Assembly: GCA_027886185.1 (NCBI GenBank) | Contig: WOAB01000476.1 | Location: 4,154,001 to 4,218,000, forward strand | DNA length: 64,000 nt | Direction of reading: 5' to 3' | Source of the DNA: Rheum nobile | Taxonomy: Eukaryota > Streptophyta > Magnoliopsida > Caryophyllales > Polygonaceae | Shown: piece after piece, positions 41,366 to 53,521 of the stretch | Layout: each line of letters begins with the position of its first letter | Position numbering within the stretch: the stretch's first letter is position 1 | Made by a program: the position numbers and the translations under genes | Notes under the pieces: generated by a model | Seen by the model: only the letters and a program-made list of their open reading frames with translations | Database searches by the model: none | What the model was told of the DNA's origin: nothing

Positions 41366-42009
41366 ATCCAGACCGAAAAGACCCTAAATGTATTTTTTTT
41401 AACTAATTGCGTTTTTTACTTTTCTAACAGTCTGGTTACTGTCTAAATCGGACCAGACCATACATTTGACTTAAGAAAGTTCACCTCTTTTAAGATTTGC
41501 TAGAAAAGTATAAATATTTCAACATTTTTTTACCGAAGTAAAAAATCGCACCTATTATTGCTTTTAAACATAGTAAAAGTAGTCTAAATAGATGAACTGG
41601 TGAAGTGAGATAAAATGCCAAAATCATTCAACTAAATATAAAACAACAATAGTGTCTTATTTTTTAATAATGTCCATAACACTTCATGAATTCAAAACTT
41701 GGTTTTGCATAAAGTAGCTCCTTCAATCCCATGCATCTGCACTGACTAAAATTTACAAGCAAACCGATTAAATCACTAAGAATTATGTTTAAATAGGATC
41801 AATTTAAATACAAGTATTATAGCAGAAGTCTCGTACCAATACAGCTATATATCAAGTAAAGAATGTGGCCTCATCAACCATAGAATGTGCCTTCATCATT
41901 CTCGTCTAACAATTAATAAAGACATAAATTCCAATTATAATTATATCAAAACAAATAACAAGGTCAAATATATAACATATTATAAAAATAAAAATAAAGC
42001 ATGTTTACC
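41366..42009. other. AT-rich 3' flank of the hAT transposase
   Basis: No reading frame or motif beyond AT-rich sequence. It lies between the terminal repeat and the transposase remnant and is probably untranslated element DNA. Confidence 0.5.
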
Positions 42010-44145
42010 TTCATCATTGTCATCTTTTGATTCATCATCAACATCTCTACAATTCTTGGTCATTGTGCGTAGTCGTAACCAATCTTGAGTGCATACAAGT
42101 GCTTGTACATTGTTTTGCCAACAAAAACATAATATACATACATAATAGTATAGCATATCTATGTATTAAAAAATGGACTTACTTTATGAGAAAAACGACT
42201 TCTATAGTTCGTAAGGTGGAATCCTCATGTGCTAAATGTAAATTCAGATGGAACTGTAGTGATCGGAATGGCTAGGACATCACGAGCCATACGTGCAAGG
42301 ATAGGGTATCTAATCTAAGCCCATTGTGTCTCCACCCTTTTAAAATATCAGTCTCTTTTGCTTCATTTCTTTCATGCAAATACAAATCAAACTCAAATCT
42401 TAAAATATCATCTCGATCTGGATTCCCTCTTGCCATTCTTTCATTCACTTCTTGCATCCAACTTGAACTTTCACCTTCATCCTCAAGCAATGTATTTGAG
42501 AGTGATCCAACATCTTGACTTTCCGAGGTAGCATAGCAACTCAGATACCGATCAAACAACTCATAAGCATCATCCTTGACTAACGAGACCAAACTATCCA
42601 CATTATCTTGGCCAAACATCATCTTAAGAGCAACACTCACCCTCACGAAGCTTATAAAAATTAAGGATCAAGAATGGTAGGAACAAACATCAACACATTT
42701 AACTTATCAAAAGAACCCTAATACTTGTGACACTTCGTTTATATCTCACTTGCCATCTTTTTTAGAGTAGTATCCTCATTGACAGCCAAGTTATCTAGCA
42801 CCTTCACAACTCGAGATATATGGAAAATCATGTAGTTGCTTGTGACATACAAGGACCCTGAAATACGGTTTGTCACATCATAAAACTCTTACAAGTATGA
42901 GACAAGCACTTAAATCTTGCTCCAATCTGAAGAGCTCAAAGGACCCAAATCTGAATCATCCAAACGTGGAATTTCCATTCGACAAAAGACAGGTTTATAA
43001 GGTAGGGCACTACTCAACATCTCATAAGTGGAATTCCACCTAGTACACACATCAGGCTTCAAATAAATGTTGCAATCAACCATACATTTCTTAGCTAGTT
43101 GTTTGAAAGCATGCTTTCTAGCAGGAGATCCCCTAACATACTTCATCATAGATCGAAGCTTATCAACATATTGTCCTCATTCCTTAATACCATCCTGAAC
43201 AATCAAATTTAAAATGTATGCCATGCATCTCATATGCAAATACTTTCCCTCACTAATGCATCCCTTTTCTTTTACCATTTCAGTCATGTAAGCACAAGCA
43301 ACATCATTTGAAGAAACATTATCAACAATCACAGTTAAAAGCTTATTATCCAAATCCCAATAGGTTAAACAATCCTCAAGTGCCCTACTAATGTCTTGTC
43401 CTTTATGACTAGTAATACGACAAAAATTAAGAATTTTCCTTTGCAAATTCCAATCATTATCAATGAAATGGGCAGTGACACACACATAATTATCCCTTTG
43501 TAAGGATGTCCAAGGATATGTAGTCACGCATAGCCGCTAACATGAATTTTTTAGAAGCTCTTTCATCTTTTATCTTTCTATAGTATACAGCTTAAAGCAA
43601 TCACGTTGAATTGTAGTGCTTGAAGGCATGTTAAACTGATAACAAACAACAAAAAATGCATTTTTCAAGACATCCTTTACTACAGATTTGAAAGGCATCT
43701 CAACTTTAATCATAATTTCAACAACATCCCTCAAAACATTTGTATCAAAGCTCCAATTTTTCATTTTCATGTCATTTTCACCGAAATTTTCAAGGACAGG
43801 TTGAGTTTGTGTACCTTTTCCCTTATTTGTTGGATTCTTCTTGCAAGCAACAAAATGATTCTTCACATTCTTTGTGCCATTCGTGTTTGAATTGCAAGCG
43901 TACGTAGCCCCGCAATATTTGCACCTAGCCCGACGATGCTTGTTTTCATCAAAATATTCTTTATAGGCATCCCAATATTCTATCTGCGTTGCTCTCCTAT
44001 TTTTAACAGGTTTTCAAACGTTTCCATCGGGCTGCTCATCATCCTCTTCAACATCAACTTCTTCAAAATGCTCGGGAGAGTCATGGCTTTGCTCGGTTTC
44101 CTCTTCCGTAGGGGCAAGACCTCTAGTTGATCTAGTGCATGCCAT
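42010..44145 (-). pseudogene. hAT transposase with BED zinc finger (decayed)
   Basis: From ATG 44145 (MACTRSTRGLAPTEEETEQS) an acidic leader ends at an in-frame TGA near 44015. A BED finger follows (CKYCGATYACNSN...H, near 43925-43860). The central part is MTTYPWTSLQRDNYVCVTAH, then VIVDNVSSNDVACAY and YLHMRCMAYILNLIVQDG near 43245-43190. CTRWNSTYEMLSSAL lies near 43050. The C-terminal dimerisation region has EFDLYLHE, ILKGWRHNGLR, then DVLAIPITTVPSEFTFST near 42280-42220 and ALVCTQDWLRLRTM near 42100. These are the ordered blocks of plant hAT transposases. Multiple stops and shifts make it inactive. Confidence 0.88.
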
Positions 44146-44979
44146 TTGTCCATCAAAATGACGAAAACATTGTTTTTATCACGAGGACAAAAAAATTCAT
44201 TGATAACACAAATAATACCATATAGAAACCCCCACCAACTTACGTTGCATGAAAGTTCCGTTGACAATTCCATGGATAGTGATATACTCATAATTCTGTA
44301 TTGATGTTTGCAAAACCATTGAATTAATGAATATAGCCAAATCATTAGTTGAATTCAAACAACAAAGGAAAGCCAGTTAAAGTGTTAAACCAATAAAAAT
44401 TGACCGTGTTAATAGTATATATTATATACTTGAATATATTGTTGAGTGTATATAGTATATAGTTAGAACTTCTCATCAAACTACTAATCTACTATTGAAT
44501 AATTTGAATTAATGAATTATCTTCAATAGTTATTACGTGTATACTAGTACAATGATGATAAACCAAAAATATTACAACACAATATTATATTCATTTATAG
44601 TATTATACAACACAACGTATATACAATTGGTGAATTATACATTTTTCCCCACTACAAAGGTTTTAGCCTGCAATTTTTATTATTACTGAACAAGTTTACA
44701 TATCAACAAACCACCAAAAAATTGCAGATCCATACGCTTCGAATGACCCGGATAAGTAAGAGCTTGCAAGATTAGTTTAGTCAATCAAGTCCAGAGGTCT
44801 AATTGAATGTTCATTCCACAGCGAAAATAACAAAATAATCTTGATCCAAGAAAATTACCAAAAATCAAATGCAAAGAGAAATTAGTAATTTTAACAGGTA
44901 TGCAGCATCCATACTCTTCTGGAATCTGGATATGTTGAAATATACATGAAGTCATGAACATTATATAATACAAGGTAAC
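44146..44979. other. AT-rich interval, nothing recognised
   Basis: Very AT-rich, especially 44400-44640. It should contain the left end of the hAT element, but no inverted repeat matching 41234-41253 is visible. No gene supported. Confidence 0.5.
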
Positions 44980-45821
44980 TGTTAGGATGTGAACTTTCAG
45001 GAACTCCAGTTCCCTTGAAAGTTCTCTCCTTCAATTTTTCTAGTTTTGACGATGATAAACACTTTGCTATTAATATTTTCATATGTGTAGTTGAACATGG
45101 AACTCAGGTTCAGGAAATACAAGACAGAGACCTAGACGCCAAAATTGGGAACTGACATAGGAACTGAAGAATGCCAAAGCCGCGCTAACTGGAAATAGAC
45201 TTGAAGAGCGGCGACTGGTAGTTTAGGGTAGATCTTATCTTGGAGAGAGGAGATTAAGATATCCGTATTTCCATATATCTTTAGGGATTATTTGTATATC
45301 TTTTATGGAAACAAAAGTGTAAAATCGTAAAGTATAATATTTGGTAACAAATATTATCCTTTCCGATTTCTTTTTTGGTTATTTTATTTGTGCATATCAA
45401 TCAGCTATAGATCTTGATTCTATACGGTTGTTATGTATAAATAAAGTAATCAAACTCTCTCAACATCCACGGATTCACTCATTGTTGAAGGTGAAGAAAA
45501 CAGAGCTTGTTCTTGTGAGAAGAACTGTGTAAGTCGCTTGTTTTTTGTGCTTGATTAGGTCGAACTAGGTAGAGAGTCTTAAGTGTGTCTTAAGTCTTAA
45601 TTTGTGTGTTCTATTCTAGTTGATTGTAATCGAAGCTTAATAAAAGAAGTAGACTTTAAAATCCTCTTGAAAGAGAGGTAGTGGGTTTTATCCTAGATAA
45701 CTAGTTGGTTATCAAAGGTTCTTACTCTAAGGAACTGGTCTTGATTCTGTGTTATTACATATTCCGCTGCTAAGGAACTGAACTCTCAGTTCCTTTGATT
45801 TCTAACACGTGCGATCCTACA
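44980..45821. mobile_element. Solo LTR, 842 bp, TSD GTAAC
   Basis: Begins TGTTAGGATGTG and ends CGATCCTACA, inverted ends with one mismatch. The perfect 5-bp duplication GTAAC flanks it (44975-44979, 45822-45826). No interior or second LTR, so it is the product of recombination between two LTRs. A TATA-like TATGTATAAATAAAG near 45433 suggests plus orientation. Copia-type by its TGTTAG...CTACA ends and length, but this is not proven. Confidence 0.9.
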
Positions 45822-45826
45822 GTAAC

Positions 45827-46759
45827 AAGAAAGTAAGAAACTAAACTTACCTTTACTGCTTTACAGTTAAGAGAAGAGTTGAGGAGGAGAGTAAGAGAGC
45901 CAGGAGACGGATGACGGACAGAGGGACGGAGGGAGCGACGTCGGGGATGGACGGAGGGAGCAACACCGGGGCTAGATGGAGAAGTTCATTTGTACAAAAA
46001 GAAATCACAACCGGAAAGTGTTTTCTAGTCTCAAGTACAACGTTAGGAGATTATGGCTCTCTATTGTTGTGAAATTTGAAGAAAGGCATTTCAGATGGTT
46101 GAGTCCAACAGAACAAATTAAATATAGTGAAGACAGTTCTGTTTAGTTTCTGGTGGAGGAATTTTGTCTAGCTGCTTAAGTTTACCTTTACCAAGTACTT
46201 GATATAGTTTTGTTTCAGCTATTTATTGACCATCTATTCGATTCCTCATTCCTCATTCAAGTCCAAGTAAGAGTTAATTTAATGCACATTATAAAGGAAA
46301 TACATCATGAAAGAAACAAGCTTGTGAATGTCGTATCATTCGAGAAACATGATATTTATACAAATAAGCGACAGTTAGCAACATCTGAAATCAAAGACAG
46401 AAAAGCAAAGTAGAAGTATTATTAGCTGCATAAACGTTTACAGAAGGGACTTATCTGGTGTTTGCAATGGGGTCTTCTCTCGCATCGACACCCTCCAAGC
46501 CCTTAACTCCCCCTCACAAAGAACACCACGCATCTAGCCGCCTTCGTCACCAGCAAAGGCCGGAGCGTCCATAGGAAAATTTCGATTCTCAAGAGTGCAA
46601 TAAAGATTTCAAAATGGAACCTCTCATGGCATTTACTGCAGTTAGCCAGTCACTAATTTATTCAGTCTTTATCATCAGCTATATTTTCTAAATTGGATGA
46701 AGAGTAGTCATTTTAGCATATGCCCATTTCTCCATGGATAAATCATGTTTTGTTTTGTG
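45827..46759. other. Unassigned interval with a purine-rich block
   Basis: GGACGGAGGGAGC occurs twice near 45923 and 45950 in a purine-rich block. Around 46460-46565 is a GC-richer stretch with coding-like composition, but no protein family was recognised in any frame. Otherwise AT-rich. Confidence 0.4.
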
Positions 46760-47450
46760 TTTTAGTGGCTGCGCTGGAACAAATTGTGCATACACTGGGA
46801 TACAGATACTGGGAATTTAATGACACCTCTTGCAAAGTTAAAATGGTGGGACCCTCATCTGATCCACCGTGGCTTCTAACAGTAGCATCCACTATAACTC
46901 CAGTTTGACAACAACTCATGTCATGTTGTGGCCATGTACGATGTTATCTTGTTTTCTCAAAAAAAAAAAAACATGGTTAGCAAAAAGCTTATTACATAGA
47001 TTTTCCTGGGCAATATTTCTAATCTCATTGGTTATAATTAAGCACATGTCAGTCTACATTTTACAGAGTTTTGAAGGGTTTCAACCTTCATGGTACGCTT
47101 CCACCTGAACTTGCTAAGCTCCCTTATATCCGCTGCATGTAATACACTCGCACTTTAGTATTAAATAGACGTTGACTGCTTAGAAGTTACAAGGTGATCT
47201 TGGCTGATTGTTATGTGTATTGTGTAGAGATTTTGCCTATAACTTTTTGAGTGCAGAAATACCCAAGGAAAGTACGTCATTGCAGCTAGAAAAGATGTAA
47301 GATCCTTCATGTCTTATACCGTGCTTATAAATTTTAAATTATCATCTTTACCAAATTAATGAAGATGACATATGCAGCTCCCTAATTGTGAATACCTATG
47401 AGGGAAATTTCCGAAATTTCTTGGACATGCTCAGTCTTACTTACATGTCA
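46760..47450 (+). pseudogene. LRR receptor-like kinase (LRR VIII-2 type) N-terminal exons, decayed
   Basis: Short exon-like pieces in the order of the ectodomain of this receptor family. At 46765-46850: LEQIVHTLGYRYWEFNDTSC. At about 46905-46935, another frame: FDNNSCHVVAMY. At about 47070-47130: LKGFNLHGTLPPELAKLPYI. At about 47226-47297, after an AG acceptor: DFAYNFLSAEIPKESTSLQL, followed by a GTAAG donor. At about 47385-47445: GKFPKFLGHAQS. The intron spacing fits the one-LRR-per-exon structure of these genes. Stops and shifts show it is dead, and the kinase domain is absent. It is the only trace of a host gene here. Confidence 0.7.
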
Positions 47451-47736
47451 GTCTTAATCTACAGTGCTCAATTTAGCTTAAATTCTCTACTATAGCAAAT
47501 ACAATCCTATAATTTTCTTGTGCTTATCAAGAGAGATATATAGGATAAATTATATATGGCTTTCTCAACGTAATCAATACTATATTTCCATAAATCTAGG
47601 TGCCTATAGCTTACATCATACTGAGTGAGGGAATTTCCACATGAATGAGCAGACAACAACACGAAGATTCAATTATGCCAAAACACCAATTAATTCAAAA
47701 GTTGGTACACAATAGGAGGATCAAGAAATGACTCAC

Positions 47737-47805
47737 AAAGTCTCCAAGTTGGTTAAGTTTCCAAGTTCAGTAACTTCATTAGTAAATTGTGATGTTGTCT
47801 TCCTA
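47737..47805 (-). pseudogene. Single LRR exon remnant, opposite strand
   Basis: Minus strand: FTNEVTELGNLTNLETL, then a GTGAG donor splitting the last leucine codon at phase 2, as in LRR VIII receptor genes. It probably comes from the same gene as 46760-47450 but is inverted relative to it. Short, so the family call depends on the neighbour. Confidence 0.55.
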
Positions 47806-48784
47806 TGATTCCTATCCAGGTTTGTGTAACTAATTGTATTGTAGCTGTTTGGTGTGTATAATAGGTGCATGTCTTGTAAAATTCAATTGTTTCTTGAAAT
47901 TCAAAACAAGGAAAAGAAAAAAAAAAACATGTTTGCAGTTGTTTATTTTAAAAAAATTGCCTTATCTTGTGAGAATTTGTAGCTTTCATTAGGTGATTAA
48001 CTGACTCAAAAGCATTAGCTTCATCCCTTTTTCCACAATTACTAATTCTCTGAAGTGCACATTGACCTTTTACATTAACATATTGCAATATTTAGTCAAA
48101 TCTCATAGACAAAACAATACATAGCAAGCTGAAAAAGTAAAGGAATGATGCTTTTATACCTACTGTAGAAACATTCTATGCTTTACTAAGTTGAATTAGT
48201 CCATGAGCCTGGCATGATAATAAAATCTTTCTTAGTGCGAAAGTCACTATCTCATTTACAATTATGAGAATTACAACTACTATACAAATAGAGGTCGCCG
48301 CAATTTTCTTTAAACCAAATGCAACGAAACTCGCAAGGAAGATCATATCACCTCAACTTAGCAAGATCTATTGCAGCCTAGACCTAATCAAACAACAACA
48401 ACAATCAAACATGTTGCATTTACACACAAAGTGATTAATTTGAGAAGCGTAATTGCAAGGATGGGTTTGGATTGGATATCAATTCTCCTTAGGCAACCAC
48501 AATAGTCGTGTGTTTAGGAGTAATAATTAATTATAATTAAGGGCAGAAAGTAGGAGAGAAAGGAGAATTGAAGGCGAAAATTTGTTACATGTGAGATGAA
48601 GATCAAAGAGAAGAAATCGAGTGATGTTGCAGAAAGTATGAGAGAAAGGAGATTTGAAGGCGGTGGGACTTGGGAGAAACCGATGAGAGACCTTCAATTT
48701 GCAATACATAGATAGATATGGAAACGGCAAGGTAAAATTGGAAATCTACTATTCATTTGAACCCACTCTCCTTTTTATATAGTA
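47806..48784. other. AT-rich interval, nothing recognised
   Basis: No supported gene. The small minus frame near 48527-48730 is rich in Ser/Leu/Phe and has no family resemblance. Confidence 0.5.
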
Positions 48785-48793
48785 TAGAAAAAG

Positions 48794-49739
48794 GGGTCAA
48801 TTATCGAAAATTACCCGTCCAATAGGTCATATTGCTCAAAATCACCCCTATAAATCGATATTACCGGAAACCATCCGAATAACGTAAGCCGTTACAAAAT
48901 CACGACCCATCCCCTGACTTCGTCTAAAATACGTTCAACCCGGTCTCACACGTCCTTTTTTTGAATATTTTATTTGAAATAAAAATAAAGTAATTAAAAA
49001 AAGTTACGTTAAAAAACCTAAATTCAGTTCTTCCCCAAATTATTTTTTTTCTGAGAGCAACCAAAATCAATTATAATCAAATCAATCCAAAATCTTCGGA
49101 GTGGGGGAGAAGATCTGAGCCGTGTAGTCTTCCAGAGAGATTTCCACCGGGATCCGGAGAAATTATAGGCGACGATGACGTCAGAGAGGAGGCGAGACAA
49201 TTCGTGAGAGCGTCGTTGTTCTTAGAGAAGCAGTATTCGGCGACAGAAGGGAAGGAGATGACGACGACAAGGCGGGAGCCGAATCATGATAAGATTGGAC
49301 CGAGGGAAAGGGAGAGGCGGTGGAGGTAGTAGCAGATGGGGTGGGAGAGGAGGTGGAGATTGTCGAGCACCAGGAGAGAGAAGGATGGCGACGGTCGGAG
49401 GTTACGGTTTCAAACTTGCAAGAGAGTGAGGAGGAAAAAGAGGAGAGGTGAGAAGAATAAGAAACCAGAAATCCATGGCATTTTGGATGTTTCAATGACA
49501 ACTTTTGGAAATTTAAGTGGCAAATAAGGGTATTTTTGTCATTTTGGATATAAAAATGACTTAAAAAATCAGAAAAAATACACGTGGGTCCGGGATTAAC
49601 GAATTTTAGGCAGAGTCGGGGTATGAGTGGTGATTTTGTAATGGCGTACGTTATTCGGGTGGTTTCTGATAATATCGATTTATAGGAGTGGTTTTAGGCA
49701 ATATGGCCTATTGGACGGGTGATTTTCGGTAATTGACCC
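48794..49739. mobile_element. Mutator-like element with long TIRs, 946 bp, possible Pack-MULE
   Basis: Long inverted repeats of about 120 bp: GGGTCAATTATCGAAAATTA at the left against GGGTCAATTACCGAAAATCA (reverse complement of the right end). They go on through CCGTCCAATAGG and ATAAATCGATATTA to ACAAAATCAC. The flanks are 9-bp near-duplicates, TAGAAAAAG (48785-48793) and TAGATAAAG (49740-49748), the Mutator size. The interior (49090-49480) is GC-richer than the surroundings and reads like captured coding sequence. Confidence 0.88.
49181..49501 (-). pseudogene. Ser/Thr-rich reading frame in the Mutator-like element, possible captured gene piece
   Basis: 107 codons rich in Ser, Thr and Pro with no recognised domain. 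Low complexity means the real coding frame, if any, might be on the other strand (49120-49400, purine-rich). Called only because of its GC shift between long TIRs. Confidence 0.3.
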
Positions 49740-49748
49740 TAGATAAAG

Positions 49749-50720
49749 GGTCATTGGGTTCAAATTGCTAAAAAATCATACCCTGTTCAGGTTAAATGAC
49801 CCTTTACGTATAGTGAAATTAGACACATATCCCCCAATAAATTTCATCTAAACCCATGACCCATGGTGATGTCATCATTACATAATGATGACATCATCAT
49901 AAGTCAAACAAACTAACACATTTGACCATTGACCGGTCAATGCCAGTCAACCAGTGAACTTTTTTCCCGCTAATTTTTTTTTGATGACGTCACCATCTTG
50001 ATGACAGTTACTGTCACCATCTTGACGACAGTTACTGCCACCATCTTGACGACAGTTAATATCACCATCTTGACGACGATTACTGTCATCAAAACTCAAA
50101 CTGTATTACAGCTAGTTGATGACACATATTGTCATCAAAACACATACTGTCATCAAAACACAAATTATCATCAAATACAAACTATATTTCAACTAGTTGA
50201 TGACACATTGTCATCGCAACTAGTTAATGTCATAAATTGTCATCACAACTAGTTGATGACAATTATTGTTTTGACGACAAATCTCGTTTTGATGACAATT
50301 CTCGTTGAAATGTCACCACCACTAGTTGGTGGCATTTACGAAGTGTCACCTCCACTAGTTAATGCACGTTCAAAGTGTCATCAAGACTAGTAATTAGTGG
50401 CGCTTTCAAAGTATCATCAAGAGTAGTAATTAGTGACGCTTTCAAAGTCATCGAGGCTAGTAAGTGGTAACACTTTCAAAGTGTCATCGAGACTAGTTGT
50501 TGACACTTTCAAAGTGTCATCAGGACTAGTTGGTGACACTTTGTTGGATGCGTGTTCGAAGCATCATCGAGGCTAGTCGGTAGCGCGTTCATTGTGTCAC
50601 CGAGGCTAGTCGGTGGCGAGTTCGAAGCGTCACCGAGGCTAGTTCGATGGCGCGTTTGAAGTGTCACTGAGGCTATTTCGGTGGCGCGTTCGAAGCGTGA
50701 CCGTATATCAAATGAAGGCT
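49749..50720. repeat. Drifting array of palindromic units
   Basis: Begins AT-rich with ATGATGTCATCATT-type palindromes. Next come CCATCTTGACGACAGTTACT units (49990-50090) and GTCATCAAAACACA units (50090-50260), then about 45-bp units with GACTAGTTGGTGACAC and TTTCAAAGTGTCATC (50310-50560). It ends in GC-rich versions (GAGGCTAGTCGGTGGCG, GTTCGAAGCGTCACC; 50560-50700). Neighbouring units are alike while the two ends hardly match, so the array drifts along its length. It probably is a subterminal region of a DNA transposon. No coding sequence. Confidence 0.65.
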
Positions 50721-51056
50721 TCAATCGTCGGACTAAGCAAAGGGTGCTTAGTTCTTCATAGTCTTGAAATGAAAACTCAAAAGGAAAAACAATGTAAACT
50801 TCAATCTAAGATTATGAAAAGAGGCTTTAGGAACTAGGTTAAATAACCTAGCCAAAAACCTAAAACTAAAGATAACAAACATAGTCTAAAAGGAAATAAA
50901 ATAACCGGAATAAAAGAAATAAAACTAAAAGGAAATAAAGTAAAAACAAGATCTTCGGACGAAGTCTTCAGCGCGTCTGACGATGGGATTTCCGCGACCG
51001 CGGAGGGTTTTCCGCGACCGCGGAAAATTCACTTTTACTCTCGCTGCTCCCGACTT

Positions 51057-53521
51057 TGTGATACCCTGTAATTTTGTAAGGTTATATTGGGAATTATGGA
51101 ATTTTCCCGGGTACCCGTTGTGTACGTCGGATTTAATTCAGGTAGTTTGAGACATTCTATAACGTGCTCTGTATCTGTAATATTTTTCTCAGTGAAATAA
51201 TATACAGACATCATGCCTTGGAGTTTAATTGTCATTCGCGTACGATAATTTTTATCCCGGTTTAATGTCTTATCCGTTCAAAGCTGAACGGGTGGGAAAA
51301 AGGATCACGGCGACCGCCGTAAAGTCGCAGCGACCGTCGTCGTGAGACCCAAGCACGGCGACCGCCGTAAAGATACGGCGCCTGCCGTTCCAACGCCCGA
51401 GGAGACAGCTGATGTGTCATGCCGCGGCGACCGCCGTAAATTACGGCGACCGCCGTAAGTGCCGTCATTGTTCCCCAGCAGTCGTTGCCCATTGGTCACC
51501 GGCGTTGTTTCTGGCGAGCGCCGCAGTAGCTCTAGGCCCTCGTCTTCGAACTCCAGATGTGTTGGCTATAAAAGGAGGTGTTGGGGGAGAGGTTTTGAGC
51601 CATCCAAGCACCAAACCTCTGCCAAATTCGCCTCTCGCCGGAGTTGTGTTTTTGCCAGAGTTTGAAGGTCTCGCCGGTGTTGCTTTGGTGTGGTTCCTGA
51701 GTGCCTTTGTGAAGCTTTTGGTTAGCCTTGGAGGTTAGAAGCCAAAGCAAGTCGAGGGAGGCCGAACCGCTCGTGTTTTGGGGTGAGTTTTCTCTCGTTC
51801 TACGTCATTTGAGTTTGTCACGGCGACCGCCGTGTTCTTCGCGGCGACCGCTGTGATGAAGACGGCGACTGCCGTGTTCTTCACGGCGACCGCCGTGATG
51901 AATACGGCGACCGCCGCCAAGAACAGCGACCGCCGCCAGTGCCCAGAACGCCTTCGTGGCTTTGGCTTGGTCGGTTGTCGTCGTGGCGTCTTTCCTTTCG
52001 TGTTCTTTCGCCGTGTTTAGATTCGTAACGTTTATGTCAGATCTAACTTAGGGTTCCTTTTATGGGTCGACTCGAAGGTTGTTGTGCTGTCGGAACTATA
52101 CCGTGTCGAGCCCGGAATCCAGTGACGTCTTTAGACTATTCTGCGAAGTAAGGCAAGTGGCGGTTCGCTCTTGCTCTTTCGTTCCATATTTACATTAATT
52201 ATCAGTAGTTTATCTGAGTAATTAATTTGGAATGAATATTCTGTTTGTCTGGAAACGGTTTTGATAAACTGTTTTGAAAATCATATAATAGGTTGTATAT
52301 CTGTTAGAACAACGCTATTATTTGTGATCGCCTTTCGGGCCTTTATGTGGATTTATCCTATAACTGTGGTGGTGCTGTAACTGTTTAGTTAGCACTGTTA
52401 GATAGGAACGTTACTCGGACTCTGTCCAGTCGTTTCTTTATAATCTAGTATCGGGATGGCTCGTCCCCATCTGGTACTATTCTATGATCATGATCGGTCT
52501 CTTACACATGTGTGTAGAGACAAGACACTTAGCTGGTGTCACAAACCTTTCGGTATACGTCACTCTCGACGAAACGTACACTAAGATGTGCCGTCCCATT
52601 GGTGGGGTACACATGTAAAAGTCTATAATGTGATGTGTGTTTTGAAACATAAATCAGATAAGTGCTACCTTGACGCACATAATTAATACACCTTGGGCGA
52701 GTAGTGCAGCTAAGTTCAGTGCAGCTAGGAAAACTCGTCTTGACTTGAATGTAGTACGTTCTCTTTCCAATCTGGATTCGCTGTAGGCAATGAGGTTGGT
52801 CGTGAACCGAAGCATCTCAGTCAGTTTTAAATCATTGTTGTATGATTCTGTAATATTCCAGATTTGTCATTACTTCCTTAAAGACTCATTTCCGTTGGAG
52901 TCTTCTTTCGAGTCGATTTCTGTGAAGATTCAGTCTTCCAGAATCTTCTCTTGTGCATATCTCTTGTTTATTCCAGTAGGAATATGATGGTTGACTACCG
53001 TTATCGGTTATTATCCGAGAAGCGATGAGTCTAACCTAATATGACTGCTTCGAACCAGTCTGCTTTATACCCTTGCTAGTCTATTCATTTATACTAACCA
53101 ACCAATATTTTCCCTTGCATGGTTGGCCGGTGTCATCCGTTTGATTCGGCACATCAGTTAAGAAGTAGCTCAGAAGATTAGAAGGACTATGGAGTCGGCG
53201 GTGGTTTTTTGAATGTTTTAATTATTTCTTTAATCAGGTTATGATCCTTTGGACAATAACTCCGATTGTAATGTACTTTCTTAGTCTTCCGCTGTGTTTG
53301 GTTTAAACTATGTTTTGACCTATTCGGGATTGGGTTGTAATCCCGTAACTCTTGTTTCCTCGACAATGTTATGTTTTGGAATTTAATGCTTGATCTTTGT
53401 GTATCAATTGCATTTCATAAATTGTATTTATTTGGTAAAGCCTTGGGTGATCTCGGTAAGGAACACTGGGGTCACTCGCGGTAAGACCTTTCCAAAAGGA
53501 TTAAGTTTTGGGGGTGTTACA
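51057..53521 (+). mobile_element. Solo LTR of a chromovirus related to the 56086 element, 2465 bp
   Basis: Starts TGTGATACCC, ends GGGGGTGTTACA, with perfect TSD GACTT (51052-51056, 53522-53526). Blocks such as CTAACCAACCAATATTTTCC, GTCGTTTCTTTATAAT and the GGGGGTGTTACA end are shared with the 5' LTR at 56086-58552, so it is from a sister family. GC palindromes ACGGCGACCGCCGT cluster at 51303-51455 and 51818-51936. Open frames inside (for example 51412-51738) are probably fortuitous. Confidence 0.92.
51303..51936. repeat. CGGCGACCGCCG palindrome cassettes in the solo LTR
   Basis: About a dozen units, in two clusters (51303-51455 and 51818-51936), with arms CGGC/GCCG around GACC; examples ACGGCGACCGCCGTAAAG and ACGGCGACCGCCGTGTTC. 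They are separated by 3-25 bp and alternate with short unique words. Different in sequence but alike in form to the cassettes in G, H and the Athila-type LTR around it. Confidence 0.85.

Noticed and set aside
44980..45821. Host gene promoter and first exon (TATA box and open frame near 45341-45532)
   Set aside because: Bounded by inverted LTR ends and a perfect 5-bp duplication; the TATA-like site is that of the LTR.
48527..48730. Minus-strand frame of 67 codons
   Set aside because: Ser/Leu/Phe-rich, AT-rich surroundings, no start context or family resemblance.
51412..51738. Open frame of 108 codons in the solo LTR
   Set aside because: Lies entirely in LTR DNA, overlaps palindromes, and no family resemblance; probably chance.
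51303..51936. CRISPR-like look of repeated CGGCGACCGCCG units with short unique spacers
   Set aside because: Spacers vary from 3 to 25 bp, repeats are only 12-14 bp and palindromic, and the context is a plant LTR; there are no cas genes.
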